DNA of 56,093 nucleotides from Candidatus Nitrotoga sp. 1052. Lineage in GTDB: Bacteria; Pseudomonadota; Gammaproteobacteria; Burkholderiales; Gallionellaceae. The position numbers were made by a program, and so were the translations under genes. The notes under the pieces are model-generated. The model was not told the origin of the DNA. It saw only the letters and a program-made list of their open reading frames with translations, and did not search any database. The stretch lies in assembly GCF_927312905.1 (NCBI RefSeq), contig NZ_CAKMHQ010000036.1, positions 1 to 56,093 of the forward strand. Reading direction: 5' to 3'. This document shows positions 36,153 to 47,301 of the stretch, in pieces (positions within the stretch are counted from its first letter, which is position 1; each line of letters begins with the position of its first letter).

Positions 36153-38468
36153 GTGATGGTCAAGAAAATGGGGTATGAACGCACTATGGCGTTATTGAGT
36201 AGAAAGCTTGAAAAAACCTCTCCGCTATCAGGTCGGTTGGCTGCATTGCTGCGCGAATCGCGCTTGTTGCTGCTGGTTGCGGTGGCAATTTATTTAATCC
36301 TCATTTTGTATGGTTATGATCGAAACGATCCTGCCTGGTCGAATAGCGCCAGCGGTGCTGTGCCACATAATTCGGGCGGCGTGTTCGGTGCTTGGTTGGC
36401 GGATGTGCTGCTGTATGTATTCGGTTTCTCTGCCTGGTGGTGGGTTGCATTCCTGTTGCAGCAGATATGGGTGGACTATCGCGGCATATCGCAAAACAGC
36501 CTGTTCGATCGTCGTGCCTTATGGGTAGCGCTGATCGGCTTTGTCGTGTTGTTGCTGGCCAGCAGTTCATTGGAAGCGCTGCGGCTGCATACCCTGAAGG
36601 CCGCGCTGCCATACGCGCCAGGCGGTATGTTGGGCGTGGTGCTGGGTGACGGGTTGGCGCATTTGCTGGGGTTTACCGGTGCCACCTTGTTTCTGCTGGT
36701 GTTGATAGCCATCGGATTTAGTTTGTTCAGTGGTCTGTCTTGGCTGCGGTTTACTGACCGATTAGGAACGGCTCTTGAAGCTTTCTATTTCTGGACGCAG
36801 AATGCTTGGCTGACCTGGCAGGACAAGCGTGTTGGTGCACAAGCATTGAGCGAGCGTCAGGTTGTGGTGGAAGAAGAAAAAAAACGTGTAGAGAACCATC
36901 TGCCGATATATATCGAGCAGCCACTGATTGAAGTGCGGCAGTCTGCGCGTGTGTCGGAAGAGAGGCAGGTGCCATTGTTTCCGGATATGCCCGATTCGCC
37001 GCTGCCGCCGCTGCATCTGCTGGATCAGCCGGTGCATGAGGTTGAAATGTTGTCTGCCGACACGCTGGAATTTACTTCGCGTTTGATTGAACGCAAACTT
37101 AAAGATTTCTGCGTGGAAGTGAAAGTGGTGGCGGCCTACCCGGGGCCGGTCATTACGCGCTACGAGATCGAGCCTGCAGTAGGGGTAAAGGGCAGCCAGA
37201 TCACCAGTCTGGTGAGAGATTTGGCGCGCGCACTATCTGTGGTCAGCATTCGCGTGGTGGAAACTATTCCGGGCAAATCCTACATGGCGTTGGAATTGCC
37301 CAATCCGAAGCGGCAGATGGTGCGGTTGTCCGAAATTCTCAGTTCGCAGGATTACGCGGGTATGAATTCGCCGCTCACTATGGCAATGGGCAAGGATATT
37401 TCCGGCAAACCCGTGGTTGCCGATCTGGGCAAAATGCCGCATGTCTTGGTGGCAGGTACCACCGGTTCCGGCAAGTCGGTGGCGATCAATGGCATGATTC
37501 TGAGTCTGCTGTACAAGGCCACGCCGCAGCAGGTACGGCTGTTGCTGGTTGATCCCAAGATGCTCGAACTGTCAGTGTATGAAGGCATCCCGCACCTGTT
37601 AGCCCCCGTGGTGACTGATATGCGCCAAGCTGCGTCTGCGCTCAACTGGTGCGTGCAGGAAATGGACAAGCGTTATCGCCTGATGTCGGCACTCGGCGTG
37701 CGCAACATTGCCGGTTACAACCAGAAGGTGCGCGATGCCATCAAGGCGGATCGACCGCTGACCAATCCATTCACGCTTACTCCGGAAAACCCTGAAGCGG
37801 CGGAAGAGTTACCGTTCATTGTGGTGTTTATCGACGAGTTGGCCGACCTGATGATGGTAGTGGGCAAGAAGGTCGAGGTGTTGATTGCGCGTCTGGCGCA
37901 GAAGGCGCGCGCCTCCGGTATTCACCTGGTATTGGCGACGCAGCGTCCCTCGGTGGACGTTATCACAGGCCTGATCAAGGCGAACGTGCCAACACGCGTG
38001 GCGTTCCAGGTGTCCAGCAAGATCGATTCGCGCACCATCCTCGATCAGATGGGTGCGGAGGCATTGCTCGGCCAAGGCGACATGCTTTATTTACCGCCTG
38101 GTACTGGCTACCCGCAGCGGGTGCATGGTGCCTTCGTTTCCGACCAGGAAGTGCACCGCGTCGCCGAATATCTCAAGGCGCTGGGTGTACCGCAATATGT
38201 CGAAGGCGTGCTAACTTCATTGGATGAACTTGACGCGGGCGGCGAAGTCGAAAGTGGAGGTGGCGTAGAAGCCGATGCACTATATGATCAGGCGGTGGAT
38301 ATCGTGGTGAAATCGCGTCGCGCCTCTATCTCGCTGGTGCAGCGCCATTTGCGTATTGGCTACAATCGTGCCGCGCGCTTGGTAGAACAGATGGAGCGCG
38401 CCGGAGTGGTGACGCCCATGCAGAGTAATGGCAACCGTGAAGTGATTGCGCCTGCCAGGCAGGAGTGA
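36153..38468 (+). CDS. ftsK: DNA translocase FtsK
   Basis: 771 residues from a GTG at 36153, with TAAGG just before; ATGs at 36156, 36168 and 36186 are alternatives. Four N-terminal membrane helices (about 30-200) anchor it at the division site. A fairly short linker (about 210-300) leads to the motor: Walker A GTTGSGKS at about residue 435, Walker [13 protein letters not shown], and the C-terminal gamma winged helix [20 protein letters not shown] that reads KOPS and activates XerCD at dif. It pumps chromosome termini across the septum. ftsK-lolA-rarA-serS is the E. coli order. Confidence 0.97.
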   Translation: MMVKKMGYERTMALLSRKLEKTSPLSGRLAALLRESRLLLLVAVAIYLILILYGYDRNDPAWSNSASGAVPHNSGGVFGAWLADVLLYVFGFSAWWWVAFLLQQIWVDYRGISQNSLFDRRALWVALIGFVVLLLASSSLEALRLHTLKAALPYAPGGMLGVVLGDGLAHLLGFTGATLFLLVLIAIGFSLFSGLSWLRFTDRLGTALEAFYFWTQNAWLTWQDKRVGAQALSERQVVVEEEKKRVENHLPIYIEQPLIEVRQSARVSEERQVPLFPDMPDSPLPPLHLLDQPVHEVEMLSADTLEFTSRLIERKLKDFCVEVKVVAAYPGPVITRYEIEPAVGVKGSQITSLVRDLARALSVVSIRVVETIPGKSYMALELPNPKRQMVRLSEILSSQDYAGMNSPLTMAMGKDISGKPVVADLGKMPHVLVAGTTGSGKSVAINGMILSLLYKATPQQVRLLLVDPKMLELSVYEGIPHLLAPVVTDMRQAASALNWCVQEMDKRYRLMSALGVRNIAGYNQKVRDAIKADRPLTNPFTLTPENPEAAEELPFIVVFIDELADLMMVVGKKVEVLIARLAQKARASGIHLVLATQRPSVDVITGLIKANVPTRVAFQVSSKIDSRTILDQMGAEALLGQGDMLYLPPGTGYPQRVHGAFVSDQEVHRVAEYLKALGVPQYVEGVLTSLDELDAGGEVESGGGVEADALYDQAVDIVVKSRRASISLVQRHLRIGYNRAARLVEQMERAGVVTPMQSNGNREVIAPARQE

Positions 38469-38534
38469 GCAGTTAAACCCAAACCCATCTAACCTCTCCC
38501 GACAAGAAGAGGTCAATGCAGAGAGGAATTCCAC

Positions 38535-39146
38535 ATGTACAAGTTTTTTATTTTTTTATTTTTTGCTTTGCCTCTCTCCGCGTATGCCGGAGCCACTGAT
38601 AAGCTGAAAAATTTCATCGCGTCCACGCATTCAGCACAGGCCAATTTCACTCAAGAGGTTCGGGACAAAAGTGGCAAGCGCATTCAGTCGGCTTCCGGCA
38701 CCATGCAGTTTGTACGGCCCGGAAAATTTCGCTGGGTCTATCAGAAGCCTTTTGAACAATTGATCGTGGGCGATGGCGAGAAATTCTGGCTGCACGACGT
38801 GGAACTTAATCAGGTCACAGTGAAAAAAATAGATGCAGCGCTGGGCAGCAGCCCGGCGGCGCTCTTGTCTGGTAACAATGAAATTGAGCGCGGCTTTAAG
38901 TTGAAAGATAACGGAACCAAGGATAGCCTGGAATGGCTGCAAGCTACGCCCCGTGCGAAGGACACCAGCTTCGAGAAAATTCTCATGGGGTTTAACGCGC
39001 AATCCGAGCTAATGGTTATGGAATTGCAAGATGCTTTTGGCCATACCACCGTGCTTCGTTTTTCGAAGCTGCAACGCAACCCACAACTATCACCGCAATT
39101 GTTCAAGTTTGTACCGCCCAAAGGGGCGGACGTACTGGGTGAGTAA
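38535..39146 (+). CDS. lolA: Outer-membrane lipoprotein carrier protein LolA
   Basis: 203 residues with a signal peptide (about 1-18, AYA). LolA ferries lipoproteins from LolCDE to LolB across the periplasm. SAQANFTQEVRDKSGKRIQS, FVRPGKFRWVYQKPFEQLIV and GDGEKFWLHDVELNQVTVKK are typical strands of the half-barrel. It follows ftsK by 66 bases with a GAGAGGAA ribosome site. Normally rarA follows directly; here a reversed carbonic anhydrase gene lies between. Confidence 0.94.
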   Translation: MYKFFIFLFFALPLSAYAGATDKLKNFIASTHSAQANFTQEVRDKSGKRIQSASGTMQFVRPGKFRWVYQKPFEQLIVGDGEKFWLHDVELNQVTVKKIDAALGSSPAALLSGNNEIERGFKLKDNGTKDSLEWLQATPRAKDTSFEKILMGFNAQSELMVMELQDAFGHTTVLRFSKLQRNPQLSPQLFKFVPPKGADVLGE

Positions 39147-39198
39147 CCCTTTCCTAACCCTAACTTATTCTGGGGATAAGATCATATTTGAAAGCAGT

Positions 39199-39849
39199 CT
39201 ATTTAGGATTATTGATAATCAACGTGTCGTCATAAAAAGTTACCACACCTGTTGCGATGTCATGTTTTCCGCCGACAAGGCCAATCGCACCTGCTTCAAC
39301 CATCTCTTTTAAAATGGGGCTACGTTCCATGATGGCGTGTAATGTTCTTTTTACATTGATGGTGGCTACTTTTTCCACAAATTCAGGGTTGCTTGAATTA
39401 CGATTTTCGGTTTCGCTATTTTCATCATAAACCGCTGGCTGTATTTTACTTAATAGGGCGGTTAGGTTACCCATTTCTACGTGGTCGCAAGCACCTTTTA
39501 TGGCGCCGCATTTGGAATGGCCTAAAACCACTATTATTTTAGAGCCAGCGACTTTGCAGCCAAATTCCATATTGCCAAGAATATCTTCATTCATGATATT
39601 GCCGGCAATTCGCACACTAAATACATCGCCTAAACCCTGGTCAAAAACTAATTCCACTGAGGTGCGAGAATCTATGCAACTTAAAATAACCGCAAATGGA
39701 TTTTGACCTTCTGATGTTTCACCGGCTTGTTGCAACAGATTACGGTTTATTTTAATGTTCTTTTCAAACCTTTTATTGCCTTCTTTTAATAACATTAATG
39801 CCATTGCAGGAGTAATGGCTGATTGCATTTGTTTAGTTAAAGTTCTCAT
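39199..39849 (-). CDS. Beta-class carbonic anhydrase
   Basis: 216 residues. It hydrates CO2 to bicarbonate. Zinc ligands Cys58, His111 and Cys114 are in SCIDSR and GHSKCGA, with the Asp60-Arg62 pair of the active site. VFDQGLGDVFSVRIAGN is a family segment. No signal peptide, so cytosolic. It is on the opposite strand between lolA and rarA, and its coding sequence and upstream region are visibly richer in A and T than the neighbours. That suggests a later arrival. Confidence 0.93.
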   Translation of the reverse strand: MRTLTKQMQSAITPAMALMLLKEGNKRFEKNIKINRNLLQQAGETSEGQNPFAVILSCIDSRTSVELVFDQGLGDVFSVRIAGNIMNEDILGNMEFGCKVAGSKIIVVLGHSKCGAIKGACDHVEMGNLTALLSKIQPAVYDENSETENRNSSNPEFVEKVATINVKRTLHAIMERSPILKEMVEAGAIGLVGGKHDIATGVVTFYDDTLIINNPK

Positions 39850-39993
39850 TGTTTTTGATTTATTAATGTAGTTAAATATTTAAGCGCTAATGGGTTCAAT
39901 AAATTATTTATAGGAAATTTATTTTTTTTTTGCGCAATCAAAATAATCACTTTAGACTTATTTAAGATAGCATCTCATAGCCAGTATTATTCA

Positions 39994-40011
39994 GCCTTTT
40001 TTAAAAAAGGC
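39994..40011. other. 18-bp perfect palindrome before rarA
   Basis: GCCTTTTTTAAAAAAGGC reads the same on both strands. It lies 26 bases before the rarA start in an AT-rich 188-base spacer upstream of the reversed carbonic anhydrase gene. It could be a bidirectional weak terminator or a protein site. Confidence 0.5.
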
Positions 40012-40037
40012 AACTTCTCCTTAATCATTGCCGGATT

Positions 40038-41366
40038 ATGTCCCCCACCAGTGAAAACCTGTTCGATCCTCCTGCACCCGCCGCGCCCCTGGCCGAGCGT
40101 CTGCGGCCCAAGCATATCGACGAGGTTATCGGGCAATCCCATCTGCTGGGACCGGGCCGGCCACTGCGCTTGGCGTTTGAATCCGGCAAGCTGCATTCCA
40201 TGATTCTGTGGGGGCCACCCGGAGTGGGCAAGACCACCTTGGCCAGGCTCATGGCCTCGTCGTTTGATGCCGAGTTCGTTCCGCTATCGGCGGTACTGTC
40301 CGGGGTGAAGGACATCCGCGACGCTATTGCGCAAGCGCAGCACACCTTGCAGCAGAGCGGGCGCCACACCATTTTGTTTGTGGACGAGGTACATCGCTTC
40401 AATAAATCGCAGCAGGATGCATTCCTGCCTTTCGTCGAACAGGGCTTGGTCACCTTCATTGGCGCGACCACCGAAAATCCTTCATTTGAAGTGATTAGCG
40501 CGTTGTTGTCGCGCGCCCAGGTTTATGTGTTGCAAGCCTTGTCCGAGGCAGAATTGAATCAACTGTTCAAACGCACGGAACAGCTTGCCTTGCCGGATTT
40601 GGAATTTGACGATGCGGTACGTGAACGCATCGTCGGCTATGCAGATGGCGATGCGCGCCGCTTGCTCAACGTGCTTGAGCAGTTGCAAACCGCCGCTCAG
40701 ACCGCACATGTTACGCGCATCGATGCCGACTTCCTGGACAACACGTTGGCGCAGAACCTGCGTCGTTTCGATAAGGGTGGCGAAGCATTCTATGATCAGA
40801 TCTCCGCCTTGCATAAATCGGTGCGAGGTTCCAATCCTGATGCCGCTCTGTATTGGCTGGTGCGTATGCTGGATGGCGGTGCCGATCCGCGTTACCTGTC
40901 GCGACGCATTGTGCGTATGGCATGGGAAGATATTGGTTTGGCCGATCCGCGCGCGATTCAATTAGCGCTGAATGCCGCCCAGACATACGAGCAACTGGGC
41001 TCGCCGGAGGGCGAGCTGGCATTGGCGCAAGCGGTGCTATACCTGGCAGCTGCGGCCAAGTCGAATGCGGGTTATGTCGCGTATAATGCCGCCCGCGCCT
41101 TGGTTGCCCAAGACGGGTCGCGCCCGGTGCCGCTGCATTTGCGCAATGCGCCGACCAAATTGATGAAGCAGCTTGATTACGGTAAAGACTATCGTTACGC
41201 ACATAATGAAGTGGAAGGCTATGCAGCAGGAGAAAATTATTTTCCGGAGGGGTTGCCGGAGGTCAGTTTTTACCAACCTGCCGAGCGAGGCCTGGAAGCT
41301 AAGATCGCGGAAAAACTGGCCCACCTTCGTGAGCTGGATGCTGCGGCAAAGAGAAATGAAAAATGA
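40038..41366 (+). CDS. rarA: Replication-associated recombination protein RarA
   Basis: 442 residues, AAA+ ATPase of the clamp-loader-like MgsA/WRNIP1 family acting at stalled forks. RPKHIDEVIGQSHLLGPGRP is the conserved start. Walker A GPPGVGKTTLA, Walker B LFVDEVHRFNKSQQDAFLP, sensor GATTENPSFEV. The C-terminal tetramerisation region includes HKSVRGSNPDAALYWLVRML and NYFPEGL. It is followed by serS after 46 bases. The ATG at 40038 lacks a clear ribosome site. Confidence 0.96.
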   Translation: MSPTSENLFDPPAPAAPLAERLRPKHIDEVIGQSHLLGPGRPLRLAFESGKLHSMILWGPPGVGKTTLARLMASSFDAEFVPLSAVLSGVKDIRDAIAQAQHTLQQSGRHTILFVDEVHRFNKSQQDAFLPFVEQGLVTFIGATTENPSFEVISALLSRAQVYVLQALSEAELNQLFKRTEQLALPDLEFDDAVRERIVGYADGDARRLLNVLEQLQTAAQTAHVTRIDADFLDNTLAQNLRRFDKGGEAFYDQISALHKSVRGSNPDAALYWLVRMLDGGADPRYLSRRIVRMAWEDIGLADPRAIQLALNAAQTYEQLGSPEGELALAQAVLYLAAAAKSNAGYVAYNAARALVAQDGSRPVPLHLRNAPTKLMKQLDYGKDYRYAHNEVEGYAAGENYFPEGLPEVSFYQPAERGLEAKIAEKLAHLRELDAAAKRNEK

Positions 41367-41379
41367 TTACAGCATGTAA

Positions 41380-42708
<1,329 letters not shown>

Positions 42709-42728
42709 TGATCATGGTTGTCGCAATG

Positions 42729-42753
42729 GGGAATGGTGTGACATACCATTCCC
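42729..42753 (+). terminator. Hairpin downstream of serS
   Basis: Perfect 9-bp stem GGGAATGGT/ACCATTCCC with a seven-base loop, 20 bases after the serS stop. No T run follows, so it may be an RNA 3' end stabiliser rather than an intrinsic terminator. Confidence 0.45.
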
Positions 42754-42837
42754 GGTAGCAATGTATATTTAAGGTGCCTTTAAAAAATGTGTCTACCTGA
42801 TAGGTAGTCGTTGTTGTATGAGTATAAGGAGATAGAA

Positions 42838-43350
42838 ATGGAAATATCGGGAATTTCAACATTGAGCACCATTTTGAAGCGCCCCATTGAGCTTAGAAGT
42901 GATGCTCTTGCCCAGCGCAGAGAGATGGCAGCTGAGTTGCAGGAAAACTGCCAAAAACTGGCGACATCATTGAAAAACACGTTCCACATTGCGAAGCAAG
43001 TGAACGAAGTGGATTCTGAAGCTTCTGAAAATAAAATCATGAATCTGATGGATGATTTAAAGCATGTGGATAGCACATTTCTGGAAGAGGAGAGTCCAGT
43101 TCTTCAGCATTTGGCAATCGACATGCGATTCAAGGATTTCGCAAAAAGTTGCGCAGATTTTTACCAGTCGGTTCTTAACCTGAAACAACTTCTCAATGAC
43201 AATATACCGGATTCGACTGCTCTTAAAGCGCTGTGTAAAGAGGAAGGTTTGTTAAAGGTGACAGGCGCTTGGCAAGGTGAACTTGAAACAATGCTGGGCC
43301 GTGTTAATAAAGAGTACATGAAAGTTATGGCTATTAAGTTCTCTTGGTGA
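42838..43350 (+). CDS. Cytosolic helical protein of unknown function
   Basis: 170 residues from the ATG at 42838, preceded by AAGGAGA; a TTG or ATG nine codons upstream would bury this site. No signal peptide or membrane helix. Largely helical and charged (REMAAELQENCQKLATSLKN, MNLMDDLKHVDSTFLEEE). No family recognised. It stands alone between serS and convergent mltF. Confidence 0.6.
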   Translation: MEISGISTLSTILKRPIELRSDALAQRREMAAELQENCQKLATSLKNTFHIAKQVNEVDSEASENKIMNLMDDLKHVDSTFLEEESPVLQHLAIDMRFKDFAKSCADFYQSVLNLKQLLNDNIPDSTALKALCKEEGLLKVTGAWQGELETMLGRVNKEYMKVMAIKFSW

Positions 43351-43389
43351 TTCGTGAAGTGTAATGATTTGGAGGCGGGGTGAGTTGAA

Positions 43390-44898
43390 TTAGCGTGCAT
43401 GCTGTGCCCCGTCCTTTGCAGGGTGATAGATGCTGAGAGATTTACTGGACGCAGATAGATCATTGATGGCATTTGAGGATGAGTGGTGTTGTGTTTCTTT
43501 CTTACTCTTTCCCAGCATCTTATTATCTTGCGCCGGAGGAATCAGTCGCGGCACGGTGCCTAAAGGCAGGCTATTCAACATGTCATGGTTCATACGCACC
43601 ATCTCAACCAGATTAACCGCTTCGCCGCCGCGTGCATAACCGTATTTGGTCTGTTCAAAATACTGTGGTTGCGCCAGTAGCGGCATCACCTTCTTCACAT
43701 CTGCCCATTTGTCTGGATCGTGACCTTGTTGTTGTGTCAGCACGCGTGCATCCTCCAGGTGCCCATATCCTTGGTTATAAGCTGCCAGAGCTAGCCAGGT
43801 GCGATCTGGTTCATTGATGCGTGGTGGCAGTTGCTCCTTCAGCAACAGCAGATATTTCGCCCCGCCAATAATGCTCTGGCGTGCATCTAGCCGGTTGGTT
43901 ACGCCCATACGGTCAGCTGTTTCTTCAGTCAGCATCATCATGCCGCGCACTTTTGTAGGCGAAGTGGCAAGCGGATTCCAATGCGATTCCTGATAGGCGA
44001 GAGCGGCGAATAGTTGCCACTCCATCCCGGTTATAGTAGCCGCTTCTTCAAACAGACTTCGAATATGTGGTAACACAGTTCGCGCCTTGGTGATAAATGC
44101 AACCGCGTCGTCCGATTCAAGCCGCTTGTTGTGTCCGTAATAGCGATCCAGCAGGCGGTGCAAAGTGCCATCTTGTTTAATGAGAGTGAAAAACTTCTCT
44201 GCTTCTGCCAATAACTCAGCGTCGGCGTCCGGCGCAAACGCCCAAGCTAGCTTGGAAGGTGTAGCAATATCGAGCGTGGAATCCAGGTTGGGATGGAAAT
44301 TGCGTGCCAGCGCAAGTTGTTCCTCATTGGCGACAGTGCATTCCAGCTTGCCCTCCGCCACCTCTTTCAGTAGTTGTGCAGCTGACTGATTGGGGCGTAT
44401 GTGCCAGTGCAGGGCTGGAAACTTCTTCTGTGCTTCATGCAAGGCAGTTTCTTGTGCGGAACCGGCCACGACGGCGATATTTTTTTTAAGGAGCCCCTCC
44501 ATGCGCCGCAGAGGCGCGCCATTGCATACCGCCTGCTCACTTACCGTTTGATAGGACGGGCCAAACCTCACGCTCTCACCCCCGTTGCTGCGTAATCCGG
44601 ATGCGGCGAAATGTGCCTTGTTCGTCACAATGGACTGCATCACTTGATCCAGCGGCAGCGGTATAAACTTTATTTTTACGCGCAATTTTTCGGCAAAAAG
44701 ATTAACGAGTTGAAGCTCGAATTCAGAGTCCACACTATTCTCAGCTGGCACCACGATGACCGTTAATTCTTCTCGCCATGGCTTTTTGGATGGTTCTTCA
44801 GGCGCACAGGCGGCGAGCAAAGCGACACTCAGCAATGCAAGTGCGAAGAGTCTTGCTCTGATATATGTTGAAAGGAATGAATGTATAGACTTGATCAT
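43390..44898 (-). CDS. mltF: Membrane-bound lytic murein transglycosylase F
   Basis: 502 residues from the ATG at 44898; a longer frame to 44940 would place 14 residues before the signal. Lipobox LAAC (Cys31) suggests a lipoprotein. An SBP_bac_3-like binding domain (about 45-270) is followed by an SLT lysozyme-like domain with the catalytic Glu in ALAYQESHWNPLATSP and the following GMMMLTEETADRMGV. MltF cuts peptidoglycan glycan strands to 1,6-anhydro ends. The tail after about 440 is Lys/Ser-rich. Typical two-domain arrangement. Confidence 0.93.
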   Translation of the reverse strand: MIKSIHSFLSTYIRARLFALALLSVALLAACAPEEPSKKPWREELTVIVVPAENSVDSEFELQLVNLFAEKLRVKIKFIPLPLDQVMQSIVTNKAHFAASGLRSNGGESVRFGPSYQTVSEQAVCNGAPLRRMEGLLKKNIAVVAGSAQETALHEAQKKFPALHWHIRPNQSAAQLLKEVAEGKLECTVANEEQLALARNFHPNLDSTLDIATPSKLAWAFAPDADAELLAEAEKFFTLIKQDGTLHRLLDRYYGHNKRLESDDAVAFITKARTVLPHIRSLFEEAATITGMEWQLFAALAYQESHWNPLATSPTKVRGMMMLTEETADRMGVTNRLDARQSIIGGAKYLLLLKEQLPPRINEPDRTWLALAAYNQGYGHLEDARVLTQQQGHDPDKWADVKKVMPLLAQPQYFEQTKYGYARGGEAVNLVEMVRMNHDMLNSLPLGTVPRLIPPAQDNKMLGKSKKETQHHSSSNAINDLSASSKSLSIYHPAKDGAQHAR

Positions 44899-44947
44899 AT
44901 GAACATTCTGCCTGATTTTATCCTTTGATGGTAAAATCAACTCCTGC

Positions 44948-45037
<90 letters not shown>

Positions 45038-45050
45038 AGAAAGCGAATTA

Positions 45051-45078
45051 AGCCAGTGAATATGCTGGCTTTTTATTT
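45051..45078 (+). terminator. Rho-independent terminator after tRNA-Ser
   Basis: Stem AGCCAG/CTGGCT with an eight-base loop, then TTTTTATTTTTTT. It closes the tRNA-Ser transcript. Confidence 0.8.
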
Positions 45079-45367
45079 TTTTGCTAAGTTGATTCTTGCT
45101 GCTGTTCTGATCCTCTTGCATAGCTTGACGTAGAAAACCGCACTCAGGCGGCCAGGTTGTGGAATGCTCAACTAATCTTGGCCAAGCTGTGCAATATACC
45201 TCCTCATGTTTCACCACCCATGCCTGAGTTCGCATAACGCATCCCGGCAATTTTATGCTATGGAACCGTTAAATTATTAATGTAACATTTCAGCCGAGAT
45301 TAGGATCAATCCTGTAATTCCTAGGTGCAAACCCCAAAACTTGACCGCACGAATTTATGTGAATTTG

Positions 45368-45458
45368 AAAAAAGTGGACGCTACCCTTTTCGTGAAGCAT
45401 GGCCACAATACTCTTCCGTATATCCAAGCGTGCTTAAAAGGGTAGCGTCCACTTTTTT
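45368..45458. repeat. Perfect 23-bp inverted repeat around a 45-base core (MITE-like)
   Basis: The left arm at 45368-45390 (AAAAAAGTGGACGCTACCCT plus TTT) is exactly complementary to the right arm at 45436-45458. The core 45391-45435 is not repetitive and codes nothing evident. As RNA it would form a very stable hairpin ended by T residues. Length and structure suit a small non-autonomous mobile element or a bidirectional terminator. It lies between tRNA-Ser and an unknown gene; the remaining 45080-45513 holds no gene. Confidence 0.8.
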
Positions 45459-45513
45459 TTCCAGGCGTAAATTGGGCGGATGTGCTGTCGATGAGTGTCC
45501 AGCCGGTGATCAT

Positions 45514-46008
45514 CTACTGGTTCTTGGAACTCTTCGCTAGCTGCTGGCTAATCGCGACATATTCGTCAATCAGCCGGGTTAGCCCGGCTTTGTCGCTATC
45601 AGTCGGGCTCGGAACAGCAGCGAGACTGTCGATCTGCCGCGACAAGTTGTCCAACTGTTGAAAACGGCTACCGAATTTGGCGTATTGTAGCTTCGTTATT
45701 GCGCAGCTATTAGACCCAGCCACTACAACTTTCCTGAATTTGTTCGCCTGCTGCAACGCATCAGTTACAGCTTTAAGTTGCGTCGGGTTCAGTTTTCCAG
45801 ACAGCTTTCCCTTTTCCCCAATGCTGGCTTCAAACTCGGCAGAGTTAGCCCAATATTTGGTGGTGAAATTATCGATATTTACAGGATTGCGCATACCATC
45901 ATTACACTGCACTGCAGAAGCGAGATTGTCCTTGAAGTAAAAAGCAAGTATTGCCATCAGGGCAGCCCCGACGATAACCAGAGCCACTGCCTTGGTATTG
46001 TTGTTCAT
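45514..46008 (-). CDS. Membrane-anchored small protein of unknown function
   Basis: 164 residues. A single N-terminal hydrophobic helix (about 7-25, VALVIVGAALMAILAFYF) and then a periplasmic part with two Cys (VQCNDGM and SNSCAITK) that may form a disulfide. The C-terminal half is helical (FQQLDNLSRQIDSLA). No family recognised. The start at 46008 begins MNNNTKAVALVIVG, reasonable for a signal anchor, and the reading frame is clean. Confidence 0.6.
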   Translation of the reverse strand: MNNNTKAVALVIVGAALMAILAFYFKDNLASAVQCNDGMRNPVNIDNFTTKYWANSAEFEASIGEKGKLSGKLNPTQLKAVTDALQQANKFRKVVVAGSNSCAITKLQYAKFGSRFQQLDNLSRQIDSLAAVPSPTDSDKAGLTRLIDEYVAISQQLAKSSKNQ

Positions 46009-46190
46009 GCATAGCCCTTATATTCAGTAGAACTGGTTGCGGATTTTATGAAGCGCAGATTCATCTTGTATTCTTCCATTAGGTATAGCCCAACAAACAA
46101 AATATGCTGGTCAGCAGCCGAATCATAAGATAGCAGCTAACCATAGAATAGAAGACTAGCAGCAATGGCTCCGTCATAGCCATTGATCCA

Positions 46191-47258
46191 TTAATAGTCG
46201 GTATATCCTTTTTCTCCGGGTGTATAAAAGGTATTGGAGTCTGGTGAAACCAAGGGGCTGTCATTGCGTAGTTTTTCCACCAGATCGGGATTGGATATGA
46301 ATGGGCGGCCGAATGCGACGAGGTCGCCACGTTGTAAATCGAGATCGGCATTCGCCCGAGTCAAATCATAGCCGCCTGACAAAATGTATTTCTCTTTGAA
46401 CGCGGCACGTATTTTTGCCTTCAACGCTGGGCTAACTTCCGGTGCGCCCTGCGAGCTGTGATCCACGATGTGGATATACACCAAGCCGATACTGTTTAAT
46501 TCGGCGATCAAGCGTTCGTAAAGCGCGTCCATTTCAGCATCGGCAGTCATACTATTGAAAACACCATAAGGTGAAATGCGCATACCGATGTGATCTGCAC
46601 CGATAGCAACGGCAGCAGCCTTGGCAACTTCCACGGCGAAGCGGATTCGATTTTCAATACTGCCGCCCCAGCGGTCAGTGCGCTGATTGGAAGCTGTGTT
46701 AAGAAATTGATCGATTAAATAGCCGTTTGCTGCATGTAACTCGACACCATCAAATCCAGCTTCAATCGCCCGCGTGGAAGCATTCGCATACTCGGCGATG
46801 GCCTGAGCAATGTCGGCTTCGTTCATTGCGGTAGGGACAGGATGTGGCTGCAGTCCATTGCTGTCCGTCCACATTTCGCCCGGCGCGGCAATGGCGGAAG
46901 GTGCGATCACCTTGGCGTCGGCTGGCATATTGGCTGGATGGCTAACTCGTCCTGTGTGCATCAGTTGCACAAATATTTTTCCACCTGCCTGATGAACGCC
47001 GTCCGTTACTCGCCGCCAGCCTTGCACTTGTGCGTCATTAAATAGTCCGGGAATGCGCGCATAGCCGAGTCCGTTCGGCGAGGGCGATGTGCCTTCAGTG
47101 ATGATGAGTCCGGCTCCGGCGCGCAGCCGGTAATACTTTTCCATCAGTTCGTTCGGCACATTGCCGATGGCGCGTGAGCGCGTCAGTGGTGCCATGACGA
47201 TGCGGTTTTTCAGTTGCAGTTTGCCTAGCGTGGTGGGGGTAAACAAAGTGGTGGTCAT
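46191..47258 (-). CDS. Old-yellow-enzyme-family alkene reductase
   Basis: 355 residues from the ATG at 47258 (AAGGAAA upstream); the longer frame to 47309 overlaps the pirin end. An FMN-dependent barrel that reduces electrophilic alkenes and nitro compounds with NADPH (NemA/OYE class). KNRIVMAPLTRSRA is the FMN-binding start; GVELHAANGYLIDQFLN has the substrate residues; VAFGRPFISNPDLVEKL is the phosphate-binding end. It follows the pirin gene by 43 bases and is probably cotranscribed. Divergent LysR regulation is likely. Confidence 0.93.
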   Translation of the reverse strand: MTTTLFTPTTLGKLQLKNRIVMAPLTRSRAIGNVPNELMEKYYRLRAGAGLIITEGTSPSPNGLGYARIPGLFNDAQVQGWRRVTDGVHQAGGKIFVQLMHTGRVSHPANMPADAKVIAPSAIAAPGEMWTDSNGLQPHPVPTAMNEADIAQAIAEYANASTRAIEAGFDGVELHAANGYLIDQFLNTASNQRTDRWGGSIENRIRFAVEVAKAAAVAIGADHIGMRISPYGVFNSMTADAEMDALYERLIAELNSIGLVYIHIVDHSSQGAPEVSPALKAKIRAAFKEKYILSGGYDLTRANADLDLQRGDLVAFGRPFISNPDLVEKLRNDSPLVSPDSNTFYTPGEKGYTDY

Positions 47259-47301
47259 GTTATTTTCCTTCTTTTGAATTGAGTCGTAAAAAACTTGAAA
47301 C

